Shown one piece after another: positions 8,863-17,859 of a DNA stretch of 47,725 bases. A program made the translations under genes and the position numbers. The stretch covers positions 1 to 47,725 of the forward strand of contig JANXBD010000007.1 of assembly GCA_025057635.1 (NCBI GenBank), read 5' to 3'. The first letter of the stretch is position 1. Each line of letters begins with the position of its first letter. The notes under the pieces were generated by a model. The model made no database searches and had not been told where the DNA came from. It saw only the letters and a list, made by a program, of their open reading frames with translations. This stretch comes from Thermoflexus sp. (GTDB taxonomy: Bacteria; Chloroflexota; Anaerolineae; Thermoflexales; Thermoflexaceae).

Positions 8863-9714
8863 CCCCAAATCCCACACGGAAGATTCCGGCTCACGCTCAT
8901 ACGCCTTGATTCGACCCTCCCCGATCCCATCGCTGGGTCTGGAGATCGCAAGGATAGCGCCGCAATGTTATGCGATCCTTCCATCGTCCCCCTCGCCCTC
9001 GATAGGACCGGAATGAAATCAACGTCAGGGCGCCTTCCGTAAAGCAGATGCAGCCCGCTCTGTTCCTCCCAGGGCTCAGATTATAATGATTTTGGGGACT
9101 ACTTTCCTAACGTGAAAGAGAAGAGGCCCAAAATCTTCGCGAAGAGCAGCAAATTCAAATATCGCGCTCGGGATGAGGATGAATCGATGATAAAGTGAGG
9201 AGGCTCAATTCGGAAAGAAGCACCCCGGGCACCCCACCTCTGTCATCCGTATTCATATATACTTGTCGTCCATACTTGGGGGCGCTAGGGGAAAGGGAGC
9301 GGCCTCTGTCTCTCAATGGGAGCAGATTATATCTGTTGTTGAAGCTCGAGCAGCGGGGTTTCGCTCGCTCCTTCCCGACGGGCACAGCTGACCCGATCCG
9401 AAGAGCTTCACCCAAACCCAACCCATCATGCGACGGCATGCTCGAGTTAACCTCGAATGGCCGCTTCCACGAAGGCCCAAGGGATCCCTTCTCAAGCTTC
9501 CGTCTGCTTTCCATACGTAAGGATATTCTTGCTCCTTGCCACGGGCTAAGCGCTCTTGCGCGGGGTGAAAAACATCTTACGGGCTGGGCATCGCCCTCGA
9601 TAGCCAGCTAGCCTCTAAACTGGAGATGGAGTTTGAACACTAAGCACAGAGATACGGAATGTCGAGTCTTGCATATAGTGGATTGATCTCAAGGGGGGAC
9701 TCAGGGAGATACAA
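8863..9714. other. Long intergenic region upstream of recF, no gene seen
   Basis: About 850 bases between recF and tRNA-Leu, both on the minus strand. Open frames exist on both strands (plus 9195-9611, minus 9155-9514) but they overlap each other, lack ribosome-binding sites and have no recognisable motif. A TATAAT hexamer occurs at 9080-9085, without a good -35 at proper distance on either strand. The recF promoter must lie here, but I cannot place it. Confidence 0.4.
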
Positions 9715-9738
9715 AACCCCGGCGGGCTGCCGGGGTTC
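9715..9738 (-). terminator. Rho-independent terminator of tRNA-Leu
   Basis: On the minus strand, directly after the tRNA, AACCCCGGC and GCCGGGGTT form a perfect 9-pair stem with a short loop, followed by TTTTGT. This is a strong intrinsic terminator and sits 2 bases from the encoded CCA. Confidence 0.88.
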
Positions 9739-9739
9739 T

Positions 9740-9826
9740 GGTGCCCGGGGCGGGATTTGAACCCGCACGGCCTAAAGGGCCAGCGCCCCCTCAAGACGCC
9801 GCGTCTGCCTATTCCGCCACCCGGGC
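9740..9826 (-). tRNA. tRNA-Leu (anticodon GAG), CCA encoded
   Basis: The minus strand folds as a class II tRNA. The acceptor arm is GCCCGGG/CCCGGGC and the D-arm region GGCGGAATAGGCAGACGC. The anticodon stem GCGTC/GGCGC carries the 7-base loop TTGAGGG (anticodon GAG). A long variable arm follows (TGGCCCTTTAGGCCG), then a T-arm with GGTTCAAATCC. Discriminator A and a genomically encoded CCA (9742-9740) follow. The long variable arm and leucine-type D-arm agree with tRNA-Leu reading CUC/CUU codons. Confidence 0.96.
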
Positions 9827-9838
9827 AAAGCGCTAGGA

Positions 9839-9867
9839 ATTATACTAGCGGTTGATCGCTTCGACAA
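9839..9867 (-). promoter_or_regulatory. Sigma-70-type promoter of tRNA-Leu
   Basis: On the minus strand TTGTCG (9867-9862) and a perfect TATAAT (9844-9839) are separated by 17 bases, and the tRNA 5' end lies 12 bases below the -10. This makes the tRNA a self-contained transcription unit divergent from the protease gene. Confidence 0.8.
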
Positions 9868-9933
9868 CCTCGATGGATTCCTGAGATTATTAGGAGTCAA
9901 GCAATCCGATAAACCTGCCGAAGGAGGCAAACA

Positions 9934-11172
9934 GTGAATGGGTTGCTTCGATACATGGCCAATCTTCTCCTATTCGCCACACTGAGTACCGGACTGATCG
10001 GATCCGCCTTTCTGAGCGGGTTCGCAGTAGCGTGGGGGATGAACTCGCGACCACCCCAGGGAGTGCCTACCAAACCAGCATTATCCACGCCGGCTCCTCC
10101 CCCCCAGGATCTCCAACAGGCATTCAAGATCTTCTGGGAGGCATGGCACTTCGTTCAGGATGAATACTACGGAGAGATCCCCGCACCACAGACGGTGACC
10201 TACGGCGCAATCCGAGGCGCCCTCCAGACCCTAGGTGATCCCTACACTTCCTTCATCGAGCCCAACATCGCACGCATCCTTCAGGAAGACGCTTCCGGCC
10301 AATTCGAGGGGATCGGAGCATTGGTGCGGATGAACTCAGATAATAAGCTGGAGATCGTCCGCACCTTTGAGGGTTCCCCTGCCCAGAAGGCCGGCCTACG
10401 AGCAGGAGACCTGGTGCTCAAAGTGAACGGCCAATCTATTGTCGGCTACAGTATCTATGAGGCGATCGCTCTGATCCGAGGCCCAGCGGGGACCTCCGTG
10501 ACCTTAACCATCGAACGTCCTGGCCAGCGTGATCTCTTTGAGGTGACGGTCACCCGGGCACGCATCACCATCCCCACTGTGGAAGCCCGAATGCTTCCCG
10601 AAAACATCGCCTACGTTCAATTGTTCGATTTCAGCGCCCAGGCGACACGCCAGCTTCGGGAACAATTAAAAGCACTGCTGATCCGAAATCCACGAGGCCT
10701 GATCTTGGATCTGCGCGACAACCCCGGTGGGTTCCTCGATCAGGCTATCCAGGTTGCTGATCTTTTCCTCGGCGAAGGGATCGTCACTTATGAGCGGATG
10801 AAAGATGGCGAGGAACGGGTGTTCCGCTCGAGGAACGGCGATATTGCAGAGCGAATCCCCGTGGTCGTGCTGGTGAACGCCGGCAGCGCGAGCGCCTCGG
10901 AGATCGTGGCTGGTGCACTCCAAGACCGCGGACGGGCCAAGTTGGTGGGCGAGCGAACCTTCGGCAAGGGCTCAGTGCAACTCGCCCACACTCTCTCCGA
11001 TGGCTCTGAGTTACGCGTGACTGTCGCCCGTTGGTTCACCCCCAACAACCGGGCGATCCATGGGGAAGGATTGAATCCCGATATTGAGGTGAAGATGGAA
11101 TCTAGGACAGGAACTGGCGACGTAGATCCCCAGTTGCAGCGCGCGATCGAGGTTCTGCTTCAGGAACCCTAA
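9934..11172 (+). CDS. Carboxy-terminal processing protease (S41 family, CtpA-type)
   Basis: 412 residues. The N-terminal hydrophobic segment (about 8-35) is a signal peptide or anchor, so the enzyme works outside the membrane. A Pro-rich linker (38-57) follows. A PDZ domain spans about 120-205 (GSPAQKAGLRAGDLVLKVNG) and the S41 catalytic core about 220-400. The signature VNAGSASASEI holds the catalytic Ser (about residue 320), and Lys345 in RTFGKGSVQ is the general base, as in the Ser/Lys dyad of CtpA/Tsp. Such proteases trim or degrade secreted proteins from the C-terminus. The start is GTG 9934, preceded by AAGGAGG 6 bases upstream. The next gene starts 4 bases after the stop, so they are likely co-transcribed. 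Confidence 0.92.
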   Translation: MNGLLRYMANLLLFATLSTGLIGSAFLSGFAVAWGMNSRPPQGVPTKPALSTPAPPPQDLQQAFKIFWEAWHFVQDEYYGEIPAPQTVTYGAIRGALQTLGDPYTSFIEPNIARILQEDASGQFEGIGALVRMNSDNKLEIVRTFEGSPAQKAGLRAGDLVLKVNGQSIVGYSIYEAIALIRGPAGTSVTLTIERPGQRDLFEVTVTRARITIPTVEARMLPENIAYVQLFDFSAQATRQLREQLKALLIRNPRGLILDLRDNPGGFLDQAIQVADLFLGEGIVTYERMKDGEERVFRSRNGDIAERIPVVVLVNAGSASASEIVAGALQDRGRAKLVGERTFGKGSVQLAHTLSDGSELRVTVARWFTPNNRAIHGEGLNPDIEVKMESRTGTGDVDPQLQRAIEVLLQEP

Positions 11173-11176
11173 GCCT

Positions 11177-13435
11177 ATGCGCGGCCGGCATTCGATCGGA
11201 TTGGCCGATAGCGGGATCCTCCTCGCGCTGGCCGGGTGGATCGCCCTCCTTTATTGGCCATTCTGGTCGGAGGATCCTCAGACGCAGGCAGCCTTCCGCC
11301 CCGGGGATCTGACGGAGCATCACTATCCATTCGCGGCGTATGCCCACCGACGCCTCCAGGCGGGGCAACTCCCCCTCTGGGATCCTTACACCCTCGGCGG
11401 CCATCCCTTCGCAGCGGATATCCAGGCCCAGGCATTCTATCCGGTCCGATGGTTGACGGCTCTGCTGGCGCTGGGCTCCCCTCTGGGCATTCGCGGCTAC
11501 ATAGCCGAGACGATCGTCCACCTCATCCTCACGGCCTGGGGCGCTTATGGATTCTTCCGCCGGATCTCCAAAGATCGCGCCGCTGGTGCCTTCGGTGCCT
11601 TCGCCTGGAGCCTAAGCGGATATCTCACCGGCTATCCGCTCCAGGATCCCCCTATCATCGCCAGCGCGACATGGCTGCCCTGGCTCCTTTGGGCCCTGGC
11701 CGGGCTGTTCTCCAGATCCCCTCATCCGAACCGATGGCGGACGCTGGGGATCTTTGCTTGGGCAATGGTCTTCTTGGGGGGCCACACGCAGACCGCCCTT
11801 TACATTTATGTGATCGCCCTAGCCTTCAGCGGCGCGCAGATCCTGAGGAGCTCCTCAGCCCGGGGCCAGGGGCTTCGGGAACTTCTCCATGTCCTCGTTC
11901 TGGGCACTGGATGGGCTGCCACGCCGCTCCTGGCCACGGCGGAGCTGATCCCCTGGACCGAACGGATGAGCTGGACGTTCCCTCAACGGGCTGGAGGATT
12001 CGAGCTGTGGGAGCTCTGGGGAATGTTCTGGCCCCAGCTCACCCTATGGTCCCCGCTCTATGTAGGGATCCCCACGGTGGTCCTCGCGACTTACGGGCTA
12101 ACCTCGGGGCTGGGGAAAAGCGCCGCAATTCGCCTGTGGGGAGGGCTGGCCGGGTTGGGGCTCCTGCTGACCCTTGGCGGCGAAGCCGCCCTTTACCCAG
12201 CCTTGGTTCGCTGGCTCCCCTTTCTGGAGCTCTTCCGGAATCAGGAGCGGGCCGCACTCATTGTCGCATGGTCGCTCATCGCACTGGCCGTGCTGAACTG
12301 GCCCCTTTCCCCGGGGGAGTCCTTCCAGCGGACACTGGGTCTGGTGAGCGGGATCCTGGGGCTCATGCTGGCAGGGATCCTGATCGGGATCCAGGCTCAG
12401 GATATTCGTGAATGGCCCAGCCTCCACCGCATGTTCTCCCAAGCCATGTGGCCCTGGGGAGCGCTGGTGGGCACCTGGCTTCTGTTGCGAGCATGGCCCC
12501 AGATGCGCTGGGCGCTGGTGGCCCTGCTGGCACTGGATGTGGGATCCGTGGCTTGGCGGACAGCGGAAGCGGGCCATCGACTATGGCAAAACCCTGAACG
12601 GATCGCTGCTCCACCGTTGGATCCATCCTCCATTCCCCCCGCATGGCCTCCTTATCGGGTGGATACCCGGGGGCTGGCGAGCGGCAACTGGCCCGCTCAG
12701 GTTGGCATCGAGGATCTCCATGGGTCGGTGACCCTGCCGTTACGCCATCTGGAGCGATTCCGCCGGGAAGTGCCTGGGGAACGAGTTTGGGCCCTAATGG
12801 GTGTGGGCTGCTATCTCCAACGCTCTGACGAGCCCCCCATTCCCTTTCCATCCCGACGCCTTCAGACCATCCACTTTCGCGAATCCACCCTCGAGCTATA
12901 TTGCCTGGAGAAGCCCTTCTCGCGGTTTCACATGGTTTACGAGGCAATCGCTCTGGATGACGAGACAGCGTTACGTGCTTTACGGGATGCCGCCTTCGAT
13001 CCCCTGCGGACAGTCATCCTGGATCGGTCCTGGCCCATGCCCGGGATGTCCGTTCCCCTAAGCCCGCCCCGGATCACCCTCCAGGGCTGGGCACCGGAAA
13101 TGTTGTCGCTGGATATCTGGACGGAACGGCCGGGCTTCCTGGTGATCGGGGATGTCTGGTATCCGGGCTGGCGAGCGTGGATCGACGGGAGGCCCGCCCC
13201 GGTGCTGCGGGCCTACACCACCCTCCGAGCCATCCCGGTGCCGGCGGGAGCGCATGAGGTGGTCCTTCGTTATGAGCCCCTTTCTGTTCGCGTCGGCCTG
13301 ATTCTCTCGGGGATCTCTATCCTTATCACTATGGCCATCCTGCGACCTCGACATCTTTCGCGATTGAAATGGCCTCGTAGGAGGGGACTCCCCGCTTATC
13401 AAAAGAATATACAAGGCAAAAGGGACAACGGTTGA
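11177..13435 (+). CDS. YfhO-type polytopic membrane protein (putative glycosyltransferase)
   Basis: 752 residues. The N-terminal half has about a dozen membrane helices. The first outside loop carries the conserved acidic region FRPGDLTEHHYPFAAY and LPLWDPYTLGGHPF, typical of YfhO and related GT-C-like proteins. The C-terminal 250 residues form an extracytoplasmic beta-rich domain (PGFLVIGDVWYPGWRAWIDG near 660-680) and end with a last helix and a basic tail. Family members are thought to glycosylate lipoteichoic acid or other envelope polymers using a lipid-linked sugar; the substrate here is unknown. It starts 4 bases after the protease stop codon. It converges on the restriction locus, with only 20 bases between the two stops and no visible terminator. 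Confidence 0.82.
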   Translation: MRGRHSIGLADSGILLALAGWIALLYWPFWSEDPQTQAAFRPGDLTEHHYPFAAYAHRRLQAGQLPLWDPYTLGGHPFAADIQAQAFYPVRWLTALLALGSPLGIRGYIAETIVHLILTAWGAYGFFRRISKDRAAGAFGAFAWSLSGYLTGYPLQDPPIIASATWLPWLLWALAGLFSRSPHPNRWRTLGIFAWAMVFLGGHTQTALYIYVIALAFSGAQILRSSSARGQGLRELLHVLVLGTGWAATPLLATAELIPWTERMSWTFPQRAGGFELWELWGMFWPQLTLWSPLYVGIPTVVLATYGLTSGLGKSAAIRLWGGLAGLGLLLTLGGEAALYPALVRWLPFLELFRNQERAALIVAWSLIALAVLNWPLSPGESFQRTLGLVSGILGLMLAGILIGIQAQDIREWPSLHRMFSQAMWPWGALVGTWLLLRAWPQMRWALVALLALDVGSVAWRTAEAGHRLWQNPERIAAPPLDPSSIPPAWPPYRVDTRGLASGNWPAQVGIEDLHGSVTLPLRHLERFRREVPGERVWALMGVGCYLQRSDEPPIPFPSRRLQTIHFRESTLELYCLEKPFSRFHMVYEAIALDDETALRALRDAAFDPLRTVILDRSWPMPGMSVPLSPPRITLQGWAPEMLSLDIWTERPGFLVIGDVWYPGWRAWIDGRPAPVLRAYTTLRAIPVPAGAHEVVLRYEPLSVRVGLILSGISILITMAILRPRHLSRLKWPRRRGLPAYQKNIQGKRDNG

Positions 13436-13455
13436 TCACCGGCTCGATGTAGGGC

Positions 13456-14202
13456 CTACCTCTGACGAATCATGTTTCCAGCCTGCTCCAAGACTTCCAA
13501 AAGTTCACTATAGGTGCCAGGCCCCCCGATTGTATCCCACGACTCTTCACCTATCAGAACCTCCCGATCCATATCCATGATCCGGCGCGTGAAGTGATGG
13601 GAATATTTCTGGCGTTCTATATCCGGGTTATACCACAAACCGAAGTAAGCTCGAGCCTGGGGTCGGCCCTCTTGATACATAATCGCCCGGAATATGAGCA
13701 TCTTCGATTTGGTCTCCGCGCAGACATCGAGATTGGGACGCGGGCTTTTGATCTCCACAAAGAGAGGACCGTCCATGAAGTCGCCAATATACAGATCGGC
13801 AATAACTTGTTGCCGAATCAGGTTGCTTGAGCGCGATTGAAGAACTTCTTGCCACTCTTGTTGAGAATTCGGGGTTCTTGCCCCTACTTGAAGTTCACTA
13901 ACGATTTCACGAATCTTTAAGATCATCCCCTCATCGCAGTTTCCCTCTATGGGATAATCTCGGTGAACATCAGCGTATAGATCTAAAGCAATGATTTCGG
14001 CGATCCGCGGTATCCATCGTTGTCCCATCCCGGTTACGATGCTTCGCTCGTTCTTGAACGCCCTTAATCCCTCATCGGTGAAAAACGGGGCGTGAAAAGG
14101 AAAAGCGCGCTTGAGACGCTCTACATCAACGTCCATCGGAAGTTTAGATCTGGCAAATTTGACCACCTTCTGGAGGATCTTCTCACGAGTTTCTGACCGC
14201 AT
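13456..14202 (-). CDS. TdeIII/MjaII-like type II restriction endonuclease
   Basis: 248 residues. The sequence matches my memory of the TdeIII family of type II nucleases: an N-terminal helical part, then FMDGPLFVEIKSPRPNLDVCA (within about 138-158), whose D...E-x-K spacing is the PD-(D/E)xK metal-binding core. YQEGRPQARAYFGLWYNP follows. Family members characterised in REBASE are recorded, as I recall, as cutting GGNCC; the specificity here is untested. I chose ATG 14202 because AGAGGGGATAGG precedes it and the methylase stop TAG ends one base earlier (TAGGATG), a tight translational coupling. The upstream GTG/TTG extensions overlap the methylase. The frame is intact and shows no sign of decay. 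Confidence 0.78.
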   Translation of the reverse strand: MRSETREKILQKVVKFARSKLPMDVDVERLKRAFPFHAPFFTDEGLRAFKNERSIVTGMGQRWIPRIAEIIALDLYADVHRDYPIEGNCDEGMILKIREIVSELQVGARTPNSQQEWQEVLQSRSSNLIRQQVIADLYIGDFMDGPLFVEIKSPRPNLDVCAETKSKMLIFRAIMYQEGRPQARAYFGLWYNPDIERQKYSHHFTRRIMDMDREVLIGEESWDTIGGPGTYSELLEVLEQAGNMIRQR

Positions 14203-14203
14203 C

Positions 14204-15622
14204 CTATCCCCTCTGGTTTGGATTGAAGAGGATATGAAGCGCAGCAAGCAAGGAATTCTCCTCGGCCTCGCTGACCTGCTCGTGGGGGAACAAACGGGCC
14301 CTCCGCAATTGTTCTAGGAATCGCTCTCGCAAAGCATCTCGATCCACCTCCAATCCAGAAACCGCTTTGCGGGCAACCAAAACGAGCACCCGGTGGATGC
14401 CTGCCTTCCCACCACCGGTGACACTCCTCGTTGGATGCTCGGAGACCAAAGGAATCACATTCACCACCGTGAAGCCGCTTCGCTGAAGAGCACGAGCCAC
14501 TGCTTTCCATGCTCTCATTTCTTTGTGACTAAACCAAAGAACGAATAGGCCGTCTTCCTTTAAGACCTTCCGCATCTCTATAAGGGCCCGGGCGAGCTGA
14601 TCCTCAAATTCCTCCTCCTTTGACATCTGGCCGATGAGCTCGTGATGACGCGGGACAGTGGTCACCTCAGGAGTCCAGTCAAAGAGGATGCGTCCATCAA
14701 ACAGGATCGGCAGAACATCTTTCAAAGTGGCCTGTAGAATGGGCCAGCAGAACTCCGAGAAGTCGCTGTATCGATGAACATCAAAGTAGGGAGGATCCAC
14801 ATTGATGACATCTGCGATATCCTGAAAGTGATGGGACAATTCAAGGACATCCGCCATAAACACCTGAATGTTTTCACCCTGTACATCTTGCAGGCGAATG
14901 GCAAGTTCTTTTAGAACAGGGCAAATCCCGCCGGCGATCTCGCGCACCGCATCCGGCTCAAAGACCCATTCCACCGTGCGATACGGAACTACTGCCTCCG
15001 CGTATACGCCATCCAACTTCAGCTCGCGGAACTTGTAATAAGCGCCTAAGGTATCTCGAATCGTTCCTTGGCGCTCGTTCCAGGAAGTGAGAATGGAATT
15101 GAAGTCGGCAATCCGACAAAGACCGAAGGCTAGATAGACCGCCACCGCTGCTCCAAATTCTGCATCCGAGCGGGACAGAAGATTCGCCCTCTCTCTGACA
15201 TACCCTACCAATTTACCGAGCGCCAGTGCCTGTCGTGGATTGAACAGAAAGCGATAGCGCTCCAGGCCTATGATTTTCCTGTAAATCCGGTTGTCCGATG
15301 GCAATTCCACATCGAGCAATTCCGGAGTCGAGGCGATGCTTTCCTCCAGCGCCAGCTGAAGAAGCTCTTGATCGGCATCCCGCGCCAACCGGAATCCTTG
15401 TCCTTCTTGAACAGCTACAACTCGATTCGCTAAGAGAAAGTCGCGATGGCCCTCCATCAGATGTTTGTGTTGCTGGATCCAGAGGTCGATCAGATCTTTC
15501 CGCATCTGGCCCATGGTCTGCGGAGAAGACAGTCGCGGCCTCTGACCATCTAGCAACAGGGCAACGCCCTTTCCGAGAAGGATCTGCGGGATTAGGGGCT
15601 TGGGGCCGGAATCGGTGAGCAC
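14204..15622 (-). CDS. DUF1156-type DNA methylase, C-terminal part (catalytic motif IV)
   Basis: 472 residues from a GTG at 15622. It contains ERYRFLFNPRQALALGKL, a hallmark of DUF1156 methylases, and INVDPPYFDVHRYSDF, where DPPY is motif IV of amino (N6-adenine or N4-cytosine) methyltransferases. FVLWFSHKEMRAWKAV comes later. It has no SAM-binding motif I; that lies in the preceding open frame (15644-16243), which is in the same phase. Between the two is one TAG; reading through it gives GYLIVRQVLTDSG, which still looks like the conserved part of the family. So this is either the second half of a nonsense-mutated gene or the second subunit of a split enzyme. The GTG has only a weak ribosome-binding site (AGGCAG). 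It partners the nuclease downstream. Confidence 0.75.
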   Translation of the reverse strand: MLTDSGPKPLIPQILLGKGVALLLDGQRPRLSSPQTMGQMRKDLIDLWIQQHKHLMEGHRDFLLANRVVAVQEGQGFRLARDADQELLQLALEESIASTPELLDVELPSDNRIYRKIIGLERYRFLFNPRQALALGKLVGYVRERANLLSRSDAEFGAAVAVYLAFGLCRIADFNSILTSWNERQGTIRDTLGAYYKFRELKLDGVYAEAVVPYRTVEWVFEPDAVREIAGGICPVLKELAIRLQDVQGENIQVFMADVLELSHHFQDIADVINVDPPYFDVHRYSDFSEFCWPILQATLKDVLPILFDGRILFDWTPEVTTVPRHHELIGQMSKEEEFEDQLARALIEMRKVLKEDGLFVLWFSHKEMRAWKAVARALQRSGFTVVNVIPLVSEHPTRSVTGGGKAGIHRVLVLVARKAVSGLEVDRDALRERFLEQLRRARLFPHEQVSEAEENSLLAALHILFNPNQRG

Positions 15623-15643
15623 CTGCCTGACAATGAGATAGCC

Positions 15644-16243
15644 CTAATCGTTTTTCCCGTAGAACCGGGCTAATTCTTCCTTGGCAAATTCGATGAGCTG
15701 CTTTGCTTCATCCCGAACCCGATGATAAAGCTCGAGCCCAAATCGCGTGGGCCACTCAACGGTCGCACGCAAGATCAAAAAGGCAACCGGATTATAATCG
15801 CAGGCAATGGTTCGGGTTCCGAGGACGGCTGCCTCCAAGGGAATCGAGCCACCGCCCGCCATCGGGTCTATGATGACCACTTCATCCTTGTCGAAGCGCT
15901 CCACTTCGGGTTGGGCGTAGGAGATGAGCAGAGGATAACCCGCCGCAACCAGCTCTCGCAGCTGCTCATGGGAAAATCCCAGCATCCGGAGGAATCGCTC
16001 TGCCGGGGTGTCCGCCGGGAGAATCGCTGCGAGGTTTAAGGCCCGCGCCGCAGATCGGGAGCGCCGGGCCAACCAGGGGAGCAAGCTTCGTATTTTGGGA
16101 TCGTAAAATTTTCTGCCTGCCGCCTTCAACCCCAACTCCCGGCATCGGGCCAGATAAGAAGGGATAGGCTTGAAACTCATCTCAATCGCCGCATCGCGGC
16201 TGATCACATCTACCGGCAGGACATCCTCGATTAGCTTTTTCAT
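15644..16243 (-). CDS. DUF1156-type DNA methylase, N-terminal part (SAM-binding motif I)
   Basis: 199 residues from ATG 16243, with GGGGGAT just upstream. It begins MKKLIEDVLPVDVISRDAA, matching the DUF1156 N-domain. LLPWLARRSRSAARALNLAA is the family's W-ARR region, and VIIDPMAGGGSIPLEAAVLG (about 128-147) is the motif I loop that binds S-adenosylmethionine. DYNPVAFLILRA follows. Intact relatives carry motif IV several hundred residues later in the same chain; here the frame ends at TAG 15646-15644 right after FYGKND. On its own it could bind SAM but lacks the catalytic DPPY, which is in the next frame. Both halves together with the nuclease form the restriction-modification operon. Confidence 0.75.
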   Translation of the reverse strand: MKKLIEDVLPVDVISRDAAIEMSFKPIPSYLARCRELGLKAAGRKFYDPKIRSLLPWLARRSRSAARALNLAAILPADTPAERFLRMLGFSHEQLRELVAAGYPLLISYAQPEVERFDKDEVVIIDPMAGGGSIPLEAAVLGTRTIACDYNPVAFLILRATVEWPTRFGLELYHRVRDEAKQLIEFAKEELARFYGKND

Positions 16244-16362
16244 CTCATCCCCCAATTTAAGAAGGCGATGCGCAAGGGCGGTAGCATCCGCAACATCGAC
16301 CGGAGGGACTGGGTTGACCTTAACTTATTTACCCGACCTCAGGGCCGATAGGGCTTCGGCCT

Positions 16363-16623
16363 TCAAGATATGCGTTCCTGGAACGCATCGAGGGATAGGT
16401 CAGAGGATGTGGAACTCTTCGTGCCGCTTCTCGCCCGTGCAATCCTACGCTTTGCCCGACGGACGAAGAGCCCAATCAACATCAGAGGCCAAATGTGGAA
16501 GAGCACTGGCGCGCCACAATCCGGACAGGGCAACATCCCAACGCTGAGCAGGCCTGGCCCCCACATCCGGAAGTCAATCCTCACGCGTCGGATTCGATTC
16601 CAGATCGATCCCGTTGTCCTCAT
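16363..16623 (-). CDS. Small hypothetical protein with a CPDC knuckle and a hydrophobic segment
   Basis: About 86 residues, uncertain. The middle reads MLPCPDCGAPVLFHIWPLML: a single zinc-knuckle-like CxxC followed by a hydrophobic stretch, then a strongly basic region (VRRAKRRIARARSG). This pattern occurs in small zinc-ribbon membrane proteins, but only one CxxC is present and the N-terminal 30 residues are not convincing. Start could be ATG 16623 or a later ATG near 16566. A 7-pair hairpin (16370-16388) overlaps its 3' end. The opposite strand is also open here, so this may not be a gene. Confidence 0.35.
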   Translation of the reverse strand: MRTTGSIWNRIRRVRIDFRMWGPGLLSVGMLPCPDCGAPVLFHIWPLMLIGLFVRRAKRRIARARSGTKSSTSSDLSLDAFQERIS

Positions 16624-16671
16624 CACCCGCTGATTCGCTCCTTTTCCAGACAGGGAGAGGTATCTAGAGCC

Positions 16672-17643
16672 TCAGCCCTCGGGCTCGAAATCAGGCGATT
16701 CTTCCCCATCGGCTTCCCACCCGTTCTCACTGTTCCGGCGGCCGCAGGTGCAGTTCTCTCCGTTTTGGCACGGCTTTTCAGCCTTCTGCTGGAACGCCTT
16801 GAGCTCCTCTAAGGGCTGGAGCTGTTCCTTAGGCACCTCATGGATCTGATCCCCTATGCGGACGAGGGCCGCCTCTTTCAGCGGGAGCACCTCCACCACC
16901 ACCCCTTCTCCGTGGGGAGTCATCACCGCCTTGCCCTTCTTGGGCAGCTCTTGCTTGGCCCGAACGTATTGCTCGTATTCATAAATCAGACAACATCGAA
17001 GTCTTCCACACATTCCGGTGATGTCTTCAGGATTCAGAGAGAGCCCCTGCTCCTTAGCCATCTTGATCGAGATCGGGCTGAACTCAGCCAGAAAAAGAGA
17101 ACAGCATCGGGTTTCCAGGCCGCAGGCCCCCATTCCACCGACGATCTTGGCCACGTCTCGCGGGCCGATCAGCCGGAGCTCCACCTCCCGCCCCCGATGG
17201 GCTTCCGCCAGCCGTTGCCGTAGAGGCTCCAGATCGACCTTCTCCTCGGTGTGATAGAGGAACGAGATATGTTTCCCGTCAAAGGAGATCTCCGCCTTAA
17301 CGATTTTGAGAGAGAGGCCGAGCTGGCGGGCATAATCCCGAGCCAACACCAAAGCTTCGAGCTCCCTTCGCTCCCAGTATTTGCGGATTGCCAGATCGCG
17401 GTTCGTGGCAGGTCGTTCCACCGGTCGCAACGGCCCTTCGATGCGACCGGCGCTGGGCATTCCTAGGGAGACCACCCGGCCGATCTGTCGACCTCGCGGC
17501 GTCCCCACAATCACCCAATCCCCAACCCGGAGCTCAAAAGGGCCCGGATCGAAATGGTAAATTTTGCCGACCGGGTGGAATTGCACCCCCACCACCCGCT
17601 CGACCGCTTCGGGAGTCGTTATCTCAGCATCGCCTTGATCCAT
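16672..17643 (-). CDS. ricT: RicT/YaaT-like PSP1-domain iron-sulfur protein
   Basis: 323 residues. The PSP1 C-terminal domain lies in the middle, with the cysteine clusters GMGACGLETRCCSLFL and GMCGRLRCCLIYEYEQY that bind iron-sulfur clusters in the RicT/YaaT family. In Bacillus subtilis RicT joins RicA and RicF to form the Y-complex, which steers RNase Y processing of mRNAs. A further Cys-rich tail (CQNGENCTCG) near the C-terminus is extra. I chose ATG 17643 rather than TTG 17676 because GGGGAA lies upstream at usable distance and the conserved region begins soon after. Neighbours give no functional link; holB or tmk, often beside it in Firmicutes, are not seen. Confidence 0.88.
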   Translation of the reverse strand: MDQGDAEITTPEAVERVVGVQFHPVGKIYHFDPGPFELRVGDWVIVGTPRGRQIGRVVSLGMPSAGRIEGPLRPVERPATNRDLAIRKYWERRELEALVLARDYARQLGLSLKIVKAEISFDGKHISFLYHTEEKVDLEPLRQRLAEAHRGREVELRLIGPRDVAKIVGGMGACGLETRCCSLFLAEFSPISIKMAKEQGLSLNPEDITGMCGRLRCCLIYEYEQYVRAKQELPKKGKAVMTPHGEGVVVEVLPLKEAALVRIGDQIHEVPKEQLQPLEELKAFQQKAEKPCQNGENCTCGRRNSENGWEADGEESPDFEPEG

Positions 17644-17859
17644 CGAGCTTTTTCCCCATATAGAGGGATAACACAACTCCTCTTCCGCAGCCTCGCCCTA
17701 CAAAAACCGCTCGTTCGATCTTTCTGATAAATCAGGAAAGAACCTCCCCCTGCCACAGCTTCCAGCCAACGGCTTATAAAGCTTATGAATATGATGAGGA
17801 GGGAGGCCCTTCCCCACCGGAGTGAGCGCCACCTGGAGGTTCCCTCTTACTCTCAACCC

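Noticed and set aside
9155-9611. Two opposite open frames between recF and tRNA-Leu
   Set aside because: They overlap on opposite strands, have no ribosome-binding site and no recognisable motif; neither can be preferred.
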